64,000 nt of DNA from Gelatoporia subvermispora B (Eukaryota; Basidiomycota; Agaricomycetes; Polyporales; Gelatoporiaceae), in NCBI GenBank assembly GCA_000320605.2, contig KB445805.1:924159-988158 (forward strand), read 5' to 3'. The translations under genes were made by a program, and so were the position numbers. The notes beneath the pieces were generated by a model that did no database searches, was not told the DNA's origin, and was given only the letters and a program-made list of their open reading frames with translations. Below are positions 35,139 through 46,589 of the stretch, piece by piece (within the stretch, counting starts at the first letter, position 1; each line of letters starts with the position of its first letter).

Positions 35139-36197
35139 ATGGCTGACATATTTCGCTCATTATTCTTCTGTTGTATCCGCACACGAAACGAACTCACAGT
35201 ATGTTATACGCTACTCTGTTGAGTATCCACCAAAATATTCATATAAACTCGCGCAGGAACAGCCGAATGAACGCACGCACCTGCTGCCTCCACCAGAGGA
35301 CATTCCTCCGTCAGTCACGTTTCTAGCCTCAAAATACACCATGCTCATCGATATCCTACAGTGCTCGGTCCTACATAGCCGACCCGCAGAAAATGAAGGA
35401 GCGTATGGGGACGATCGTCCGTGCAAAAGAAGGGTACGTGGCCGTATCGCCTCGCGTCTCTAACATATCTAGCTCGTCTTATCGCCACCCTTCCGTTGTT
35501 CTGTCCCTGCAGAAGAATGGTTAATGTCAACGCGCCGTTACCCTTCAACATCCACAATAAGTCTCAGCACCGCCTCGACGGCCGTTCGGACCGCAGTTTA
35601 TCCACGCGCCGCGATCCGTCCTACCCCGGCGCGTCCACATCCCGCGCGCAACCTGGTTCCCCCACCGTCCCGGTCTTCCAGCACGCTAGCTCCGCGCGCA
35701 TGCCGTCCTATTCTCGCTCGCGCGATCCATCTCCGTCCATCCAAACCAGCCACTCGACGTCCTCTCTGCACCCGGGCGACGCGTCTTACCTGCCACCAGA
35801 GGTTGACCCAGAGGGAGGGCCTCGAGGCCCGTTATTCAACGTCCGCATCGTGCGCGGTGCTGGGGGATTTGGTATTGGCAACGGCAAGCTTCGCCAAGGC
35901 CGCAACAGCTACCGCGGCAGGCTAGGTCGCTTCAGTGAAGACCGCGGGCGCAGTCTATCTCAGGCTTCCGACGCATCTGGCACAGCAACAAAAGATGGTC
36001 GTCGAATATCGTACACGCTGGACGATGATGTTCCTGAACCCGATCGTGAGCCTGCGCCTGAACAAGACGCACTGCAAGATGGCAACGAGCCGTCGCCTCG
36101 CGAAGACGACGTCCGACGAGAGCCCGAGGCAACAGCGCACGTGTTAGACTTTAAGATACAGGACGTAGGCAAAATCACTGAAAGCTGGGGCGACTAA
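35139..36197 (+). CDS. Conserved-looking small protein of unknown function
   Basis: Exons 35139-35198, 35257-35309, 35362-35433 and 35513-36197 join in phase to 289 residues; the donors GTATGT, GTCAGT and GTACGT and acceptors GCGCAG, CTACAG, CTGCAG are all good. The N-terminus MADIFRSLFFCCIR has a Cys pair in a hydrophobic setting, a possible lipidation site that would anchor it to a membrane. It is followed by EQPNERTHLLPPPE, a helix DPQKMKERMGTIVRAKEG and VNVNAPLPFN. The remaining 200 residues are Ser/Arg/Pro-rich, probably disordered, and end with a short conserved-looking FKIQDVGKITESWGD. The layout resembles small endomembrane adaptors, but I do not recognise the family. Confidence 0.75.
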
Positions 36198-37189
36198 CTC
36201 GCTCGCTGTCGCGTTCATATCTCCTGACGTTACTTATCTTCTTTCTGTGATCTCCAGCTCAGAGCATCTATACCACATATCACTCACTATCCACTACGCG
36301 AATGCACTGTCGCGCGCAAACATACTTATTCCATGGCTCATTCTTCCCCATTTCCATTCGGTCGGATAGTTTGCTGACAACGCTCTGTATACGATACGGC
36401 ACGTCGATAGTTTTCACCGTTGCACCCACGTTCAGATTCCCATGTAGCGTAGCGTCATCACTCAGCCCAATACCCACACTCACCCCGCAGGGGCCCGCCA
36501 TCCCGTGAAAACCACGTTCGCCCACCCGCTCGTGCAGCAGAGACGTCCCATGTTTGGGGAACGACGCGGTATGTTATTTAAGGAACCCTGCCAAGCTTAT
36601 ACCACTTCTGAGAAGCACCCGCGGCGGCCGTCGGGAGATGGACACCTCTCGCACCCACAGCTCTGCGTCGGCCGCCTTCACGTCAGGGTAGGCTCGCTAT
36701 TACTCCCACTAAAGTCTGTAGTCTCCGCAGCGACGAGTTGCTCCTGCCATATCCGCGAATCTGCTGGTGCTCGTCCTATGCTGCGTCCGCCGTGGTCAGC
36801 GGCGTGTCGATCATGCTCGGGGTGGGATCAAACCGCAGCAGCATCACGCGGCCCGCTGCGTCGTCCCCGCAGCAGGGCAGCCTTCTCCCGTGGCGACATT
36901 CTCCTCCGCCGCCGCTCACCCGCGGTGCGACCTCGAGAGCACCTGCAGCAATTGCAATTGCATTCGAAATCTGGTCATCGGGTTATGACGATTTGGAAGT
37001 GTTTTCGTGGAGCGGAGGCGAGGCAGGGAACGAGCCATCGCTCCTTAGATATGCCCTAGATGCCCGCCTTTGTGAACGCGTGGTCGACTTTGCATGCATG
37101 TTGGAACGCGGGATAGATAACGCCGTGTCGCGACTGGTGCAAGCTGTATTCTCCCTGTGTGATGTTTGCCTAACATAATAAATCACTCG
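36198..37189. other. Intergenic, no gene seen
   Basis: 3' flank of the preceding gene and GC-rich sequence without a supported coding region. Confidence 0.45.
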
Positions 37190-37520
37190 TAGATGTCGCT
37201 CGAGCTCTGGTGCGACAGCGATTGCAAAAACCGACATACCGCAATGCAAATCGGACGGGTCGTGAAAGTGTGTGTCTGCTTTATTACGCAAGTTACATAT
37301 CCTGCTCCTTTGCTGACACGTCCGACAGATATGTCTATCATAATCAAATTCGAATTCGATTATACTACCAATACTATTGCTGGGACGTCACGGGCATCCT
37401 CGTCTTCCCAGTATCGTTGTCATCTGCACGAACAATCTGCCAGTGAGCGCGATATAAATGCATGGTTCTACGACGAGGTACATGCAGCAGGCTCCTCGAT
37501 TTGGTGATTTTCTGGAATGT
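37190..37520 (+). repeat. Outer inverted-repeat segment, left copy
   Basis: This segment is similar to the reverse complement of 46590-46890. Matching landmarks are GTGTGTGTCTGCT..CACGCAA-like, ATATG..ATCATAATC, ACCA.TACTATT.C.GGGA, and GACRAGGTACATGCA. Translations also agree in part (TRPTDMSIIIKF here, ARPYDMAIIIQV there), so the ancestral sequence may have been coding. Divergence is higher than in the inner arms. Confidence 0.6.
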
Positions 37521-39114
37521 GGGCTGGTTCGCAAAAATTAAGGCGCAGTGTGATCCCATACAAGTTCTAATGAACACTCAGATCTTGCTAAATGCAGCCT
37601 ACGATCACGAATTTGTATCATTCCTCCAACATCTCGAATCGACACAGCTCAAGAGGCAAATGTGTTCCCAGTGGATTGCGCGGTGGTCGAACATGAGCAA
37701 TACACCCTGTTTGTTCACACGGGATTCGAAATCAATTTGCGTGTGCCTAAATGCATTATCTTCGATATGGGAAATAATGATCGGAGGAAATGACGTGCTG
37801 CAACCTAGCAGAGGTCGCCATTACACACAGAAATATGGGGGGTTTGAACAACAGTGTCGAGAGCTGTCGGGAGCGTAGGCGTTCTGTGAACCGGCGGTTC
37901 ATCGAGGCCCTGATTCGAGGCAGTCCAGGCCCCAGACTCGGATTGGACTTTTTGCAGCGCCATTGCGCAATGCGCAGGCGTTTCCCATGACTAAAGTCGG
38001 TTAGGCTCGACCAGCTCCCCTAGCTTTGCACGCAAATTAGCCCCACTTTCGAGGCGGTGTTTGTCGCAGAGACGGCGTTGAATATATTCTACTATGTAGA
38101 GTGCTACTTTGCCTCAGGAGACCTACCGTGCTACTACTTGTTGTAGTGATCTCTGAGCGGGCGCGCGCCAGATAGGACACACGGATGCGGGAAAACGCAA
38201 CACCACTGACGTCGTGCACGTTACACTGTCGATTCGCCCCGCGGGCCTGGCACCAGAGACACCATCGCGCAAGCGACAGCGGGGAAACACGACACACCTG
38301 CAGGCATGGTGAGCTAGCCAATTGTCGTGCGCAATCGGCGGGGAACCTGGCCATTGGCGGGACCAGGGCTCACCGGCACCGGCAGCGCTGATCAGGACGC
38401 CAAAAGAGGGCCGACAGGAAGGCGCCCCGCTGCTCAGGGCCGTTCGCGAGCCTCCGTTGCAAATGGGGCATTCTGCTGAGAACACCTCTGTGAGCAGCCC
38501 GCGCCAGCACACGACCGAGGACCGTGCACACAGATACGGGCAAACGCACCACCAATGACGATGTGCACGTTGCACGATTGCACCGCGAACTCGTCTCGCG
38601 CACGCGCCACGATAGTCAGTTCCCATTATTGCGAATAGCGCGGCAGGGTGTACCTGGCACCTGCAGGCAGACGTCCCCACCTGACGAATAGCCAGTGACC
38701 GCGCGCAACCTGGCGGGGAACACGGCGGGCAGGACATGTTATTGCTGATCAGGAGGTCCAAAGGCCAAAGCGGGGCGACAGGAGGGCGCCCCGCACAGGT
38801 TCACAGCCCTGTGCGCAGGCTGCGCTCTCATGCGCGCGTCAAGTTCCCCGCGCCAAGTTCCAAGGACTGAATTGAAGAAACCCGGGACACCTCGGGGCCG
38901 ACGAAGTCGAATGCAGCTGCCCGTACTGGGGAACCACGCCCGGCGCGCCGGCGCACGCCTGGCGTATATGGCGCGCGTTGTGGTGCGGCGTCGTGGCGCA
39001 GCGCAGATTGTGCGGGCGGGTCGCGCGAGCGTCGGGTGCGTGGCTACACTGGTTACTAATAATAACTTGCATTAGCCACCGCAAGTACCAGGGCAGGGTG
39101 CGAGCGTGACGCCG
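37521..39114. other. Insert between outer and inner left arm segments
   Basis: About 1.6 kb present on the left but absent from the right side of the inverted duplication. It contains the two-unit direct repeat listed separately. No gene recognised. Confidence 0.45.
38183..38794. repeat. Two-unit imperfect direct repeat, period about 350 bp
   Basis: Unit 1 (38183-38430) and unit 2 (38533-38794) begin with ATRCGGGMAAACGCA.CACCA.TGACG..GTGCACGTT and end with GCTGATCAGGA..CCAAA followed by GACAGGA.GGCGCCCCGC. Both also contain ACCTGCAGGCA. The ends are better conserved than the middle. Confidence 0.65.
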
Positions 39115-39760
39115 GGCGGGTGGGCGCATTTGTCGGGATGTTGCCTAAAGCGTGCTGATGGCGGGGTCGGGCCGCCGGGGAACTTCTGGAAGGGCAGGGC
39201 GATCGCGATGCGCGCGATGCGATGCGGTGCGCGATCGAGGTGTGGAGACGCGATGACGCCGCGGCGGTCAGATCTGATCAGGGCAGTTCGGGTCCGTCCA
39301 CCCTGCTTCGCGAGTGCGGTGCACGAGTCGCCAGCCCGCTCTGGGCAGGAACGCTCCCTGGGCGGGCGTATGTGGCTCTGGGGCGGAGGACGGCCGTGGA
39401 GCTTGATGCTGCAAACACCGATGGGGACACTCCGTCCCAGGACGCTTGGACCGACTTTGGGGTCATCTCCTTCGCCTCGATACTTGGATCGAGAGAGGCA
39501 CAAAGAAAGGAGGGGAGGAGCGGTGATGCGAGGTGATGACACAAAAATATCCTGAGGAGCTCTATGATGCACATATTGAAGTCCCGGGACGCTTGGACCG
39601 AGTGCGATACCACCTCCTTCGCCCCCGAGTCGACCCTGGCAGTATCAGGCAAGGAGAGAGCTCAGATACGATAGGGCGGAGACGACACATATATTCTGCA
39701 ATACGACACGATAGCACAACGTATGGGACGTATATACGCGGGTCTAGAACAATTATACGT

Positions 39761-40259
39761 ATACTCTACGGTACCTTGTCCGAGGCCAGCTCAGCGGTGA
39801 GTACATCTGCAGCTGTCTAGGGTGCAATCTGTCACAAGATTAGGCGCATTAGTAGGTGTGTAGTGTGATGTGAGCGGGCAGGCAGGGTTCGCGAGGAGAG
39901 CGTTGGAAAGCAGGGAGCACTACGAGACCCAGAGAGCCCCTCGCGCGCGGTGTGCGTCGTTAGGGCGGCGTTTAGAGATTGTACTTGGCGATGTGGCGCA
40001 TGATGGTGATATACTCTACGGTACCTTGTCCGAGGCCAGCTCAGCGGTGAGTACATCTGCAGCTGTCTAGGGTGCAATCTGTCACAAAATTAGGCGCATT
40101 ACTAGGTGTGTAGTGTGAGGTGAGCGGGCAGGCAGGGTCCGCGAGGAGAGCGTTGGAAAGCAGGAGAGCATCACGGGATCCAGAGACCCCCTCGCGCGCG
40201 GTGTGCATCGTAGGGCGGCGTTTAGAGATTGTACTTGGCGATGTGGCGCATGATGGTGA
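39761..40259. repeat. 250-bp tandem duplication at the 3' end of the DUF6593-like gene
   Basis: Units 39761-40009 and 40011-40259 both start ATACTCTACGGTACCTTG and end TGGCGCATGATGGTGA. They differ at scattered positions. Unit 1 contains a copy of the last 38 coding bases of the neighbouring gene (TTAGAGATTGTACTTGG..). The right arm has only one unit. Confidence 0.9.
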
Positions 40260-40968
40260 GCGAAGCTAGCAGTTCTGCCGATCCGGGGTGAGCGGGACGA
40301 GCGCACGCACGCACGAACGCGCACACGACGAACCTGGGGCGAGGTGCGCATAGTCCTCCTCGATGGTCAGCGCGCAGCCGGACGAGCCGGTGTACTTTGG
40401 CTCGCCCGCGGCCTTGAGCGTGTACGACGCGATGTGGTAGTTGCTCGCGTTCCGGCACTGCGCGCGGCCTGTCAGACGCCGGGAGGGTGTGTAGCCATAA
40501 GCCGGGGTGCACTCACCACCCACTCGTCGTCCTGGCCCGCTTGGTGCGCCCAGCGGTACTCCTGCCCGTCGGAGGCGACGAACTTCCGGTTCTTCGAGCT
40601 GCGCAGGCCGGAAGCGACGGCTCAGCACCCGCCTTCACGCGTTAGAAAAAGAAAAGCCGGCGGACGCACCTTCCGAGCGGGGAGAGCTTGGTGAGGTACT
40701 GGCCCATGGGGACATGCTCGCCGTCGCGGATCTTGACGCTCCCGAGCGCGTCCGCGGGGCCAAAGTCGAGGCACGCCGCGGGGACGGGCAGCCCGGAGCG
40801 CGGGTCCGCGCGCTCGGCGAGGTCGTACACCATGTATGCGGCGCGGGCGGGGGTGCGGAGCGTGCACCGGAGGACGAGCCGGGCGCGGTTGTAGAGGTCG
40901 GTGTACTCGGACCCGGTGAGCGAGCCGGACTTGTCTTCGAGGAAGAGGGGCATCCCGAATTTGGTCAT
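40222..40968 (-). CDS. DUF6593-like protein, left arm copy
   Basis: Exons 40968-40670, 40598-40517, 40457-40334 and 40274-40222 give 185 residues (MTKFGMPLF.. to ..IAKYNL). Recognisable features are the SDGQEYRWAHQAG segment and a terminal hydrophobic helix ELLASLTIMRHIAKYNL. This layout (a GxEYRW beta hairpin followed by a C-terminal helix) matches the basidiomycete DUF6593 family, whose function is unknown. Exon lengths 299/82/124/53 are the same as in the right arm copy, and the first 100 residues are identical. One difference seen in exon 2 (CAA versus CAG for Gln) is silent. Lies inside the left arm of the inverted duplication, pointing outward. Confidence 0.83.
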
Positions 40969-41615
40969 CGTGCGCCGGCGCGGGTACGGGTTGTGGTGTG
41001 GGTGTGGTGTGGGTGCAGAGGGCGGGGAGAAAGATGCGGTGCAGATTATTACAGAACGAGTGTACGAGGAGGGAGAGGTATTAAGGAGCGACGAGTGAAA
41101 CGAGGGCGAGTGTATGGTACTAGGACAAAGCAAGGAGAAAAGGGAGGTGGCGTGCGCGGGCGGTGGTGGGGAGGCTGCATCGTCGCGGGCGGGTAGATAT
41201 AGTGCGAGTGGGGGAGAGATGCCGACAGCGGGGAGGAGCTCGCCGCCTCGCGTCGGCACTAGACCCGTTTCGGACGCGCTCTGCAACGCGCCCAGACGGC
41301 GAGCACAACCATACACGGTCCCCTCCCAGGAACACGCCAGCATGTCACTACTAATTCATCTCCTTACCACATCTGCTCCCGCTGTGCACCGCCCCGCCCA
41401 GCCCGCACGCTCCGACGCGCGCACCGGCGACTAGACGCGTGCCGTTCCGTTCACCGTCGAGTTCATTCGCGCTTTATGCAAGGCCATACCGCCCCCGCCG
41501 CATCGCACAGGCTCCAGAGATTGCGCGCACTGGAGTGTGTGCCGCACGGCGCGGTTCATGGCCGCTCATTTCGCAGGCGGCGACGCGTCGCAGCGGGCAC
41601 GAGGGTGTGAAACGG

Positions 41616-41989
41616 CGCAGGGTGCGTAGAGCAAACGGAGCTCAAGATGAAGAGATACGATCATTCGGGTGGTGCAGCCAAAGATATATCTTTACACGAA
41701 GAAATTGGATTGCAATAACGGAGAGTAGTAGCGATGGCAGCGGTACGGACAATCACCAGGATGAGCGGGAGGGTGCTGAGACCCAGACGTGACGCGTGAC
41801 CGTGGGAGAGTACCAACGAAGGATAGGCGCTCCAAGGCAACGCTCACTGAGCCATCCATTCGCTTGAGCGGAACTGTCGCCTGTCCACCTACGACTCTCT
41901 CTCTGCTGTGCTTTCGGTCGCAACGTTCAAGCTGTGCGCCGACTCGAGGGCGGCAAAGTAGGCACTAGACACAAGACAGCAAGACAACG
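41616..41989. other. Spacer upstream of the MMtag gene
   Basis: Unique sequence between the inner end of the left arm and the MMtag start. Probably its promoter; no other element seen. Confidence 0.5.
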
Positions 41990-42705
41990 ATGTACGAGCC
42001 CGTGCGAGGCGGGACGCGCGGCGGCCAGGCCGAGTTCAAGTGGTCGGACGTCTCGGCGGATAAAGACAGAGAGGTGCGTCGTGCTCATATCCATCTCTCT
42101 CGCGTGGCGTTCTTACGCCGTGTACGCGGGGTAGCACTACCTGGGGCACAGCATCAACGCGCCGACGGGGCGGTGGCAGAAGAACAAGGACGTGCACTGG
42201 TATGCGCGGGACAAGGACGAGGACCAGGCGGCGCGCGACGAGGAGATCAGGCGGATCAAGGAGGCAGAGGCGGAGGCCCTCGCCGCTGCACTGTGCGTAC
42301 GCTCTCCTTTTCTTCCCCCGTTCGCCCCGTGCGAGCGGGGGGACCGTGGACCGTGCATGTGGCTAACGCCGCTTCTTACGTTGCAGGGGCTTCGCATCGG
42401 GCTCGAAACCCGGCGTGCCCGGCGCACCCAGCGCACCAGGAACAGGCGCAAACGCAATCGGCGTCGCCCCGAAACCCACACTGGACACGGACGCGCTCGA
42501 CCCGGACAAGGCGCGCGAGAAGGAGGAGCGCAAGCGGCGCAAGGCCGAGCGCAAGGAGGAGAAGCGGCTGAAGAAGGCCGCGCGCCGCGCGCGGAGGGGC
42601 GGGCGCGGCGCGGAGAGCGGGGAGGACAGCGCGGACGGGGACCGCGATAGCGGGCGGAGGGACGGGCGGTCTGTCTCCCCCGAGGAGGGACGGCGAGCGG
42701 TATGA
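41990..42705 (+). CDS. MMtag-domain protein (multiple myeloma tumour-associated 2-like)
   Basis: Exons 41990-42073, 42135-42292 and 42387-42705 give 186 residues. The N-terminus MYEPVRGGTRGG..FKWSDV, then HYLGHSINAPTGRWQKNKDVHWYA across the first intron, is the MMtag domain almost in full. It is followed by a Lys/Arg/Glu-rich helix (KAREKEERKRRKAERKEEKR). Proteins of this family are nuclear, kinase-phosphorylated and poorly understood. Translation stops at 42703-42705 just after RSVSPEEGRRAV. Shifting by one base at the C5 run (42677-42681) opens a further 70 codons rich in RRGERD, RERRER and RERERER until a TAG at 42899-42901, which looks like the true arginine-rich tail. So the gene carries a frameshift or the assembly an indel. 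It sits in the spacer of the inverted duplication. Confidence 0.85.
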
Positions 42706-42905
42706 CCGGCGCGGCAGGCGCGGGGAGCGGGATTGGAGCAGGGAGAGGAGGGAGCGGACGCCGCCCCCGTCGGCGCGCGGGGCGGATGCGGGCGGGTACG
42801 GTCAGCGGGAGAGGGAAAGGGAGAGGGAGCGGGATAGGAGGAGGTGGGAGGAGAATGCGCGGAGGGAGCAGCCCAGCGGGGGGCGTTGGGGACGGAGCTA
42901 GCTCG

Positions 42906-44337
42906 CGCGCAGACGGGCGCGGGCGCGGCGGACATGTGTAATATTGTACGTCTACGAGTCTTGGCTTCGATGCGATGTGTGCGATGGCTTACGCAGCGTG
43001 TCTCTGGAGACTCCGGGTGTCGCGCTCTGGCAGCGCGTTGCAACGCTGGAGCTCGGACGGGCCTCGAGTGGTCGCTGGGTCATACAGTTACGCCGCCGTG
43101 CTCCCGTCGACTGAGCCCGGTGCGTCCTCCGAGCGCCCTGGACCGCCGATGACGACCATGGGAACGGCTGGCGTTCGTTTCGAAGACTGCAGCGCGACGC
43201 GACGCAACTGACGGTGCCGCGGCACGGTGCACGCTGCCGGACGTGTGCTCGGCGGCGGAGCCCACGGTGTCTGCGTCGCGAGGGAGACCTGCCGTGGACA
43301 CGGGGCGCGCAGTCGGGATGTGGGCGGGTGACAGATCCAGGCCCGTGCAGGCGGCAACGGCGTTGTGGGTCCACGTCGAAGCACGCGCACCGACGTTCTG
43401 TGTCACGGATTGCATCACCCCTACATGCGCACATAGAATTAATCACGAGGAGTGCTTTCCGCTGTGTCTCAGCCCTGCGTGTGTTCCGCGCTGCGATATG
43501 ACAGAAGCTCGAAGCTCGAGCGTGAGTGGGCCTGATTGGTGCTCAGGAGCGGCGCCGGTGAGGGCGACTGCGGAGATGCCGGCATGCAGGTATTGCGGCG
43601 AACAGAGTCATAGACAGTACATACATATGACCATATTCGTCCCCCGGGAGCCCGAGGAGGTGTCCCAGCCTGCAGGGCCTTCTCGCCCTGCTTCGTGATG
43701 GTGTACGGGTGCGGATGGGCGCGTTCCGCACGCTTCGGACTTTGTGGCGCGGCCATATGGTGGGTCCACTTGGTACGCGCCTCGTGTGGGCGGGAACAGA
43801 CAGACTTACATACCGCAGACCACATGGAGGGCCTGGGCCACGAGACGTCGCAACGGCCGACGGGGCGCTGTGGGCTGCGCTTGTCTGGGGCTCGGTGCAC
43901 GCGTGCGGTCGTGAGGCAGAGAGACTACGCCCAGGATGGCCAGAGGAGTTGCTAAAGCTAACGCAGCTTGTCATCGGGCGGTGCGCGCCCCGACGCTCCG
44001 AACGCGCTATACCCTGCACGACTGAGCGGGGTCGTCTGCGCCTGTCCGGGCTCCACAGCGCGCCGTGAGCAATGATGGAGATGCCGCAGAGCGAATGCGG
44101 GCACTCGCTGCCATCGCAATGGGGCCGGTCGGCGAGGGGCGGGTGCTAGTATTGTCGCGGTATGTTCTGTCGGACATGCGTTTGTTGCTCTCCGTGAGGT
44201 GAAACGGAAGACAGAAAACGCCCGACCGCAGGGAACGGTCGCTGAGCGCGCGCCTGTGCGCGAAAATTGGGACGTCGCGACAGCTTGTATGGCGATATTG
44301 CAGCGGCGTGGCTGCCTCGATACGCTCCGTCATCTTG
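42906..44337. other. Unique spacer between MMtag and right arm
   Basis: GC-rich sequence up to the inner border of the right arm. Several open frames of 100-160 codons on both strands overlap each other and show no domain. No gene supported. Confidence 0.45.
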
Positions 44338-46427
44338 CCGTTTCACGCCCTCGTGCCCGCTGCGACGCGTCGCCGCCTCCAAATGAGCGGCCATGAACTG
44401 CGGTGCGGGTCATACTCTGTGGCGGGCGCAATCCCTGGAGCCTGTGCGACGCGGCGGGCGCGGTATGACCTTGCATAAAGCGCGAATGAGCCAGACGATG
44501 AACGGAACGGCACGCGTCTGGTCGCCGGTGCGCGCGTCGGAGCGCGCGGGCTGGGCGCGGCGGTGCACAGCGGGAGCAGATGTGGTAAGGAGATGAATTG
44601 GTAGTGACATGCTGGCGTGTTCCTGGGAGGGGACCGTGTCTGGTCGTGCTCGCCGTCTGGGCGCGTTGCAGAGCGCGTCCGAAACAGGTCTAGTGCCGAC
44701 GCGAGGCGGCGTGCTCCTCCCCGCTGTCGGCATCTCTCCCCCACTCGCACTATATCTACCCGCCCGCGGCGATGCAGCCTCCCCACCACCGCCCGCGCAC
44801 GCCACCTCCCTTTTCTCCTTGCTTTGTCCTAGTACCATACACTCGTCCTCGTTTCCCTCGTCGCTCCTTAATACCTCTCCCTCCTCCTACACTCGTTCTG
44901 TATTAATCTGCACCGCATCGTTCTCTCTGCCCTCTGCACCCGCACCGCACCGCACCCACACCACACCCACACCCCGCGCCGGCGCACGATGACCAAGTTC
45001 GGGATGCCCCTCTTCCTCGAGGACAAGTCCGGCTCGCTCACCGGGTCCGAGTACACCGACCTCTACAACCGCGCCCGGCTCGTCCTCCGGTGCACGCTCC
45101 GCACCCCCGCGCGCGCCGCATACATGGTGTACGACCTCGCCGAGCGCGCGGACCCGCGCTCCGGGCTGCCCGTCCCCGCGGCGTGCCTCGACTTTGGCCC
45201 CGCGGACGCGCTCGGGAGCGTCAAGATCCGCGACGGCGAGCACGTCCCCATGGGCCAGTACCTCACCAAGCTCTCCCCGCTCGGAAGGTGCGTCCGCCGG
45301 CTTTTCTTTTTCTAACGCGTGAAGGCGGGTGCTGAGCCGTCGCTTCCGGCCTGCGCAGCTCGAAGAACCGGAAGTTCGTCGCCTCCGACGGGCAGGAGTA
45401 CCGCTGGGCGCACCAGGCGGGCCAGGACGACGAGTGGGTGGTGAGTGCACCCCGGCTTATAGCTACACACCCTCCCGGCGTCTGACAGACCGCGCGCAGT
45501 GCCGCAACGCGAGCAACTACCACATCGCGTCGTACACGCTCAAGGCCGCGGGCGAGCCAAAGTACACCGGCTCGTCCGGCTGCGCGCTGACCATCGAGGA
45601 GGACTATGCGCACCTCGCCCCAGGTTCGTCGTGTGCGCGTTCGTGCGTGCGTGCGCTCGTCCCGCTCACCCCGGATCGGCAGAACTGCTAGCTTCGCTCA
45701 CCATCATGCGCCACATCGCCAAGTACAATCTCTAAATGCCGCCCTACGATGCACACCGCGCGCGAGGGGGTCTCTGGATCCCGTGATGCTCCCCTGCTTT
45801 CGAACGCTCTCTTCGCGGACCCCGCCCGCCCGTTCACACTACATACCTACTAATGCGCCTAATCTTGTGACAGATTGCACCTATAGACGGCTGCAAGTGT
45901 ACTCGCCGCTGAGCTGGCCTCGGACACGCTACCTTAGAGTATACGTATAATTGTTCTAGACCCGCGTATATACGTCCCATACGTTGTGCTATCGTGTCGT
46001 ATTGCAGAATATATGTGTCGTCTCCGTCCTGTCGTAGCATGTGAGGTCTCTTTCCCTCTTGCCTGTTCCTACTAGGCCCACTCGGATGCGAAGGAAGTGA
46101 CATCGCGCTCTGTTGTAGCGTCCCGGGACTTCAATATATGCACATCACAGAGCTCCTTCTGTTCCATTGCTGCTCGGTTTAGGTTGGTAGAGCTCCTTCT
46201 GCTCCTCGGAAATGCACCCGACTAACCCGCGTCCCTGCCCAGAGCGACGCTCGCGAAGATGACTGCGCGGACCCGATATACCCTGATCAGATCTGACCGC
46301 CGCGGCGTCATCGCGTCTCCACCTCGATCGCACGCATCGCGATCGCCCTGCCCTTCCAGATGTCCCCGCGCGGCCTGACACCCGCCATCAGCACGCTTTA
46401 GGCAACATCCCGACATGTGCGCGCCCT
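44338..46427 (-). repeat. Right arm of large inverted duplication
   Basis: Reverse complement of 39115-41615 over its whole length, beginning with CCGTTTCACGCCCTCGTGCC at the inner end and ending with TTTAGGCAACATCCCGACATG at the outer end. Flanking non-coding parts show scattered substitutions and small indels, while the gene within is nearly unchanged. Confidence 0.88.
44989..45735 (+). CDS. DUF6593-like protein, right arm copy
   Basis: Exons 44989-45287, 45359-45440, 45500-45623 and 45683-45735 give 185 residues, mirror image of the left copy. Introns have GTGCGT, GTGAGT and GTTCGT donors. The SDGQEYRW core and terminal ELLASLTIMRHIAKYNL helix are the same. The substitutions between the arms that I could spot fall in introns, in the 5' leader or at a silent site, so the protein has been kept by selection or by gene conversion. 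Function unknown; the family is common and multi-copy in Agaricomycetes. Confidence 0.83.
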
Positions 46428-46589
46428 GCGCTTGCGAGTCGCTGTTGGCAGACCTGGAAGAGGCCGCGTAGCACGGGCCTGGCGCCCGCGCGACCCGCCT
46501 GGGATGAGATTGGGAACTGGCTACCGTGCTGGGCCAGCGTGACGAATTCTGCGTGGTCCGCTTACTGCTCAGGTTTGAAATCTGAAGGA

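Larger units (their letters stand above)
39115..41615 (+). repeat. Left arm of large inverted duplication
   Basis: Reads as the reverse complement of 44338-46427. Anchors in both arms include the CGGGATGTTGCCTAAAGCGTGCTGATGG block, CGCGGCGGTCAGATCTGATCAGG, TACGTATA..GCGGGTCTAGAACAATTATACG, the whole DUF6593-like gene, and GAGTGTGAAACGGC-type sequence at the inner end. Gene coordinates mirror exactly (40968+44989 = 40222+45735 = 85957), so no indel separates the gene copies. The left arm is about 0.4 kb longer, 250 bp of which is a local tandem duplication. Confidence 0.88.

Noticed and set aside
41114..41434. Open frames inside the inverted-repeat arms opposite the DUF6593 genes
   Set aside because: They appear in both arms only because the arms are copies; they lie in the 5' leader of the DUF6593 genes on the other strand.
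39115..46427. Interpretation of the inverted repeat as a DNA transposon with long terminal inverted repeats
   Set aside because: No transposase was found, the spacer carries a conserved cellular MMtag gene, and no target-site duplication was visible, so segmental inverted duplication fits better.
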